From Raffaelea ambrosiae (lineage: Eukaryota; Ascomycota; Sordariomycetes; Ophiostomatales; Ophiostomataceae): DNA of 64,000 nucleotides. Made by a program: the position numbers and the translations under genes. The notes beneath the pieces were generated by a model, which saw only the letters and a list, made by a program, of their open reading frames with translations, made no database searches and was not told the origin of the DNA. The stretch spans positions 1,085,900 to 1,149,899 of the forward strand of contig PCDI01000013.1 of NCBI GenBank assembly GCA_002778195.1, written 5' to 3'. Shown one piece after another: positions 59,558-64,000 of this stretch (the first letter of the stretch is position 1; every line of letters begins with the position of its first letter).

Positions 59558-61725
59558 GGCATTACCTATCCCACTCTACGAGCGACAAACGATAAATTTG
59601 GCTGATGATTATCGGGATGGTACATGTATGATAACCTGGGGTAGCATGGAACCAAACATTGTTTTTTTTCGCGTGTTTTTGCTTTCTTTCCAGGCGTACA
59701 CAAAAAAAAATGGAAGAGTGAGCAGGGGTTGACCGTGTTCTTTTCGAGGGCAAGATGTAACTATACTTATTCCTTGTTTTTTTTTTTTTTTTTCTTCGGG
59801 ACTTATTGCCAGTTTATTATTCTCTTTTCTTGCTAACGGATTGGGGGGGCATTCTCTGTTTTGTCCTGTTTGCAATGGTTTTTGGGTGTTTTTTTTGGGT
59901 TGTGTACTGGTGGAGATCGCGCACGTCTACCACTGTTTGGATTGACGACTATCTATGATGTCGGAACCTGGATTTTTATTTTGTGGAAGCCCCAGAGAAA
60001 TGGGTCGCGCCATATCATTGGTGTTTTCTTTTTTTTTTTCATTTGTTTTCGCGTCTGCGTCCATATCTTCGTTGCATTGTTGTTGTCGACTCAATATACC
60101 AGCGTACTGTGGTGCCGTGTTGTTTGCTGCCAATATGCGGTGAGCATAAATTACACGTCTATTTTCGCCTCTGTGTGTCCTGCGACAATGGACCCTTTCT
60201 TTATCCAGCACATGCACTTGTTCACCTGCCCAGTCCCCCTCCCTCGGGTGAAGGAGGAAAGGAGTCTGCAAAAAAGAAAAGGCATAATAAGCGTTGATGG
60301 GCTGTCCATCAGTGGGTAATAAATCCACTTTTTTCCCCCGATGTCGCGTCTCAGAAAACGCGCCATGGGGGAAAAAAGAGGGTTTTCGCAGTAAACACAC
60401 AAGAACGCCTCCTGACGAGAGGGAGGCCCAGCAAGACGGGAAAGAGAGCGAACGTGTGCATTGGGGAAAAGGCTCAAAGGCTGCCATCCGACGCGATCAC
60501 GGACAGACACGCCCGCAATGGTTGCACCCTTTCGTCGAGACAGCCTTTCATAGCCTTAATCCGTGTTGGTGCGGTCGCCTTGGACGCGCAAAAGTTCGTC
60601 CACTGTACGGTGTAGTCAGCAGCTTGCAAAACCACGCCCAAAACAAGGGCAGGCCATCCAAAACGGCCACATCCACTAGACCCCTTCTGGGGCGAGTCCG
60701 CCAGCAGCCAGGGGTACGAGGCAGGCTACAGGAGAGGACCGCAGAGAGCTCTCCTCTTCCCCTGACACTAGTGGGGGCCGGGTGCAACGGTCTTTTGATT
60801 ATTGGCCCCCCTCCTATGTTGAAATGAGATGCCTATGCAGCACCGGATTGGACAGCCCTTTCTCACGATCCCTACAGGGAATGTTTCCTCGCCCTTTTCC
60901 CTCTTCTCTTCTGTCGTTTCCACCGTCGTTTCTTCTCTTCTTCGGCTTCCCTTTGCTTCCCTTTGCTCTCCTGTTCGATCCCGCTGCCCCCGTCTTTGTC
61001 TTTGTGGTGTGTATCGGCCATTTGTTTCTTTGTCTCTTTGTTTCGTTGTTTCCCTCGCCCTTCTTCCCCTTCCCATTGTATACCCATCAGATCATTATAT
61101 CTGCCTCTTCCGCCGTGTCGGTTTCACTTGGGGCGGAACTGTGCTATTGAGCCCCCCCTTCAAACTTTATTTTTTAAAGCTGTCTTCTTTTGACACACGA
61201 TCTGTCTTTTCTCGCGTGCTCCTGCTGCAGAGCCCTCTTGCTCGGAGCTTGTGCTTGCTTTACCCTCCCAACACTCCACCCGGCAAGAGCCTCTCCTCAT
61301 TACTTCCCGTTTCGATCGTCTGCACCAGCCGTCGCTGCCACGCCGAAAGGCTTTTTGTTCCACCAGCGCCACGATCGCTCTTTCCTCCCTCCGGAAGGTT
61401 AAGACACGTTCATCTCCCACACCCCCGCCGCCGCCGGTGTCTCAGTCGCAGCTTTGTACATCATCATCTGTGTTGACTTGTTTGCTGCGTCTCCTCCTGA
61501 ACAACTTTTCCTTGTCCTCCCTGGAGGCTCTCGATGCCTGTTTCTGGCGAAATTTCCATCTGAGGGGCCAAAAGGGGAAAAGCTGAGGGTGAAACCTTGC
61601 TGTGGATAACGGGGCTCTAGGTCGTTTGACGCAAAATTTGACAGAGCAAGAAGAAGACCGACTGTGCTCTCTTCTCCCCAACCAACGTTGCTTTCTTCTC
61701 CGAGAAAACGAGTTCTACAGCAACC
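59558..61725. other. Intergenic region
   Basis: About 2.2 kb between tandem genes. It has T-rich downstream DNA (a T run near 59778-59793) and a C/T-rich leader from about 60,860 to 61,600 before the TBC gene. No coding segment is supported; the 215-codon frame at 60829-61476 is a pyrimidine-rich artefact. Confidence 0.6.
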
Positions 61726-64000
61726 ATGGAAACCGATCATCAAGCCGACCCGCTCCCGGCTCAGGATGCCACCCATTCGGACAAGCAAGAGCTGAAGCAG
61801 GAGGTCGCCACGAATGGAACCGAGCTCGAACCAGCCGTGGCACAATGTGCCTCCGTACTACAACAACACGAAGGGGAGCCACGCGAGACAGAGGAAGAGC
61901 CGTCATTAGAAGAGCTTCAAGAGGTACAAGGGCCACAAGAGCCGCAAGAGCCACAAGAGCCACAGGACCAAGAGGAGGCACACAATCACGAAGAGCCAAC
62001 AGCGCCACTAGCCCTGGCCATGGCGACGCCAGATGCCGCCATCAGGACGACGGAGACGCCACCTGTCGACGACGACAGCACGACTCATCAAGCCCCCGAG
62101 CACGACTCGCTCGTAACGATCCGCCTGTCAGAACCACCGTCACTGTTGGTGGACACGGGTCTGAGTAGCCAGGATGGCCGAGATGCGGCCGACGGACACG
62201 CCACGCCAACAGCCAGCCGTCTCCGGAGTGGCACTCTGGCATCAATGGCCGAGGAGGACGAGGACATCGACGCAGACGGAGACGCAGAACTCGAAGAACT
62301 CGAGGACTTTGAAGAAGTAGACTGGGAACAGCTGCAGAAGAATGAGGATGAGGAGTCAAGCGCCCAGAACGGCGACAATGTGAGTCTAAAGACACCTGTG
62401 TGCTAGCGCTCTTCTGCAAGCCCTCCCCTTTTTTTTCTCTCTCTCTGCACTTTAAGAAGAAGCCTCTCGCTATTTTCCTTTTTTTTTTTGCTTTACCTCT
62501 CTACATCTTTGTATATCCAAGTCTGTTCACTTTCTTCTCATACTAATCTACTCAGACGGCCATGCTGCTTGCTCGCCTCGAACAGGAAAACGCTAAACTA
62601 GAGACGAACCCAAAGAGCGTCAAGGTTTACGGCCCCGAGCTGCAGGCCTCGCCAAAGCGCCCCCGGCCGCCTTCCATGGCCCAGCTACGCGGTATGGTTG
62701 AAGGCCCGACTCCGCCAGCTCTGCGGTATTCCATGCTGCCCCCGCCGCCGATGACCGACCTCGAGTTCTATGCAGCCCTCGTCAAGGACTACCAGCAGAC
62801 TGCCGCACGCCTCCCCACACTCCTGGCCAACAAAGTCCGCAAGGGCATTCCGCCTCCTCTGCGCGGTGTAGTATGGCAGGGCATGAGCGGCGTGTCGCAG
62901 GATCCCCATTTGGCCGGCATCTTTGACCGCCTCTGTGAAGCCAGTAGTCCCTACGAAGGCATTATCGGGAAGGATCTCGGTCGCAGCTTTCCGGGCGTCG
63001 ACATGTTTCGCGAGTCCGATGGTGACGGCCAGCGAATGCTCGGCAGGGTCCTTAAGAGCTACAGCCTGCACGAGCCAAGCATTGGGTACTGCCAGGGTCT
63101 GGCCTTCCTTGTTGGACCGTTGCTGATGCATATGCCCGACCGAGAGGCATTTTGCGTACTAGTCAAGTGAGTTTGAGTTTTCTTTTGAGCTTTTTTGAGT
63201 TTTCTCTGGGGTTTTGAGTTATTGGGTTTTGAGTTTTGAGTTTTGCGTCGTTGTTTTTGTTGTTTTGTCTTTGCTTCCTTTTCTCTCCTGTGCCCCCTTC
63301 AGCGTAACCTTGTCCTGTCCGTGCCCCCGTGCCCTCTGGCCACATCCGCTGTCCATCATAAGATAATTGTTTTCTTTTGTTTCACCCTCTAACCACAACC
63401 CATGCAGGCTTATGGAAAACTATGATCTGCGGAGCTCTTACACGCCAGAACTCTCTGGTCTGCACATTCGCATCCATCAGTTCCGCGAACTGCTGGCTGC
63501 TAGCTTGCCCGAATTATCGTCCCATTTGGATGATCTGCAGGTGGACCCCGCCGCCTATGTTTCACAATGGTTCCTGTCATTCTTCGCCGTGACATGCCCC
63601 TTGCCCATGCTGTTTCGCATGTACGATGTACTATTTGCCGAAGGCGCGGTTGAGACTATCATGCGCGTGGCTCTCTCCCTCATGCACAAGAACCAGGCTC
63701 GACTTCTAGCCTGTTCTGAGCTCGAGGACGCCATTCAGCTTCTTCTTTCGCGTGGCCTCTGGGAGTGCTATCACTACAACGCCGACGACTTTGTGCTTCA
63801 TTTCCTCAGCCTGTCCACTGTCGTGACAAGAGACAAATTGACTGCGCTTGAACAGTCTTATCACGAGGCAAAGATCGCCACGATCAATCAGACGGGCAGC
63901 GCCAATGTGGATCACTCATCTTCGACCATTGCAACCACAGCTTCCCGTTTCCTCGGTCGCCTCTGGGTATCGTCTTCTTCTTCCCCATCGTCACACTCCT
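61726..64000 (+). CDS. TBC-domain Rab GTPase-activating protein, Gyp5-like (3' end outside window)
   Basis: Exons are 61726-62379, 62556-63166 and 63408 onward, still open at the window end. Introns have gtgagt donors and TACTAAT or CTCTAAC branch sites, and phases match. Residues 1-218 are acidic and disordered with Glu/Gln-Pro repeats (GPQEPQEPQEPQ). The TBC domain starts at about residue 315 with RKGIPPPLRGVVWQ. It has both catalytic fingers: the arginine in KDLGRSFPG (Arg about 361) and the glutamine in GYCQGLAFLVGPLL (Gln about 398). Exon 3 continues with LMENYDLRSSYTPELSGLHIRIHQF, WFLSFFAVTCPLPMLFRMYDVLF and a helical end. Such proteins speed GTP hydrolysis by Rab GTPases in vesicle transport. 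The acidic N-terminus and domain layout resemble the Gyp5/Gyl1 group, a family-level inference; any C-terminal coiled coil lies beyond the window. Confidence 0.93.

Noticed and set aside
63168..63407. GGGTTTTGAG-type repeats suggestive of telomere-like DNA
   Set aside because: They sit inside an intron of the TBC gene, are few and irregular, and do not match the fungal TTAGGG unit.

Overview
The window looks like nuclear DNA of a filamentous ascomycete (Pezizomycotina, probably Sordariomycetes). Genes have short introns with GTNNGT donors and CTAAC or CTGAC branch sites a few bases before a pyrimidine-poor AG acceptor. Protein families are typical of moulds: Ndt80/PhoG and APSES regulators, a SUR7/PalI-type protein, a fungal MscL channel, Dcw1/Dfg5 and an SSXT-like glutamine-repeat protein. 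Coding DNA is GC-rich, and the intergenic DNA is full of C/T tracts and homopolymers. No tRNA, rRNA, CRISPR array or recognisable transposon was seen.

Layout. (1) 1-3.2 kb: the 3' end of an unidentified + strand gene, convergent with a four-exon APSES/KilA-N regulator on the - strand. (2) 3.2-8.3 kb: a gene-free divergent region. (3) 8.3-13.6 kb: the complete DNA topoisomerase II gene. (4) 13.6-39.7 kb: a very gene-poor stretch. Its only supported gene is an Ndt80/PhoG-family transcription factor (- strand, 19.7-22.0 kb, possibly with a first exon near 24.0 kb), and it contains a 740-base assembly gap. (5) 39.7-64 kb: eight consecutive genes, all on the + strand. They are an LRR-like protein usually mislabelled tafazzin, a SUR7/PalI-like membrane protein, an MscL-type mechanosensitive channel, a putative GPI-anchored wall protein, a GH76 Dcw1/Dfg5 mannosidase, a secreted GDSL/SGNH esterase (CE16-like), a polyglutamine SSXT-like protein, and a TBC Rab-GAP cut by the window end.

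Functionally, the left half is nuclear: two regulators flank topoisomerase II, each with an unusually long gene-free upstream side. From 43 to 55 kb, five neighbouring genes encode plasma-membrane, cell-wall or secreted proteins. I see no co-transcription signal, so this grouping may be chance.

No clearly new biological system is visible. The points most worth checking are the long gene-free regions upstream of the two regulators, an open in-frame extension ahead of topoisomerase II, the CxxC/CxxC tail on the MscL channel, and the missing signal peptide on the GPI-type protein. Exon boundaries were set by reading splice motifs and checking phase, not from transcripts.
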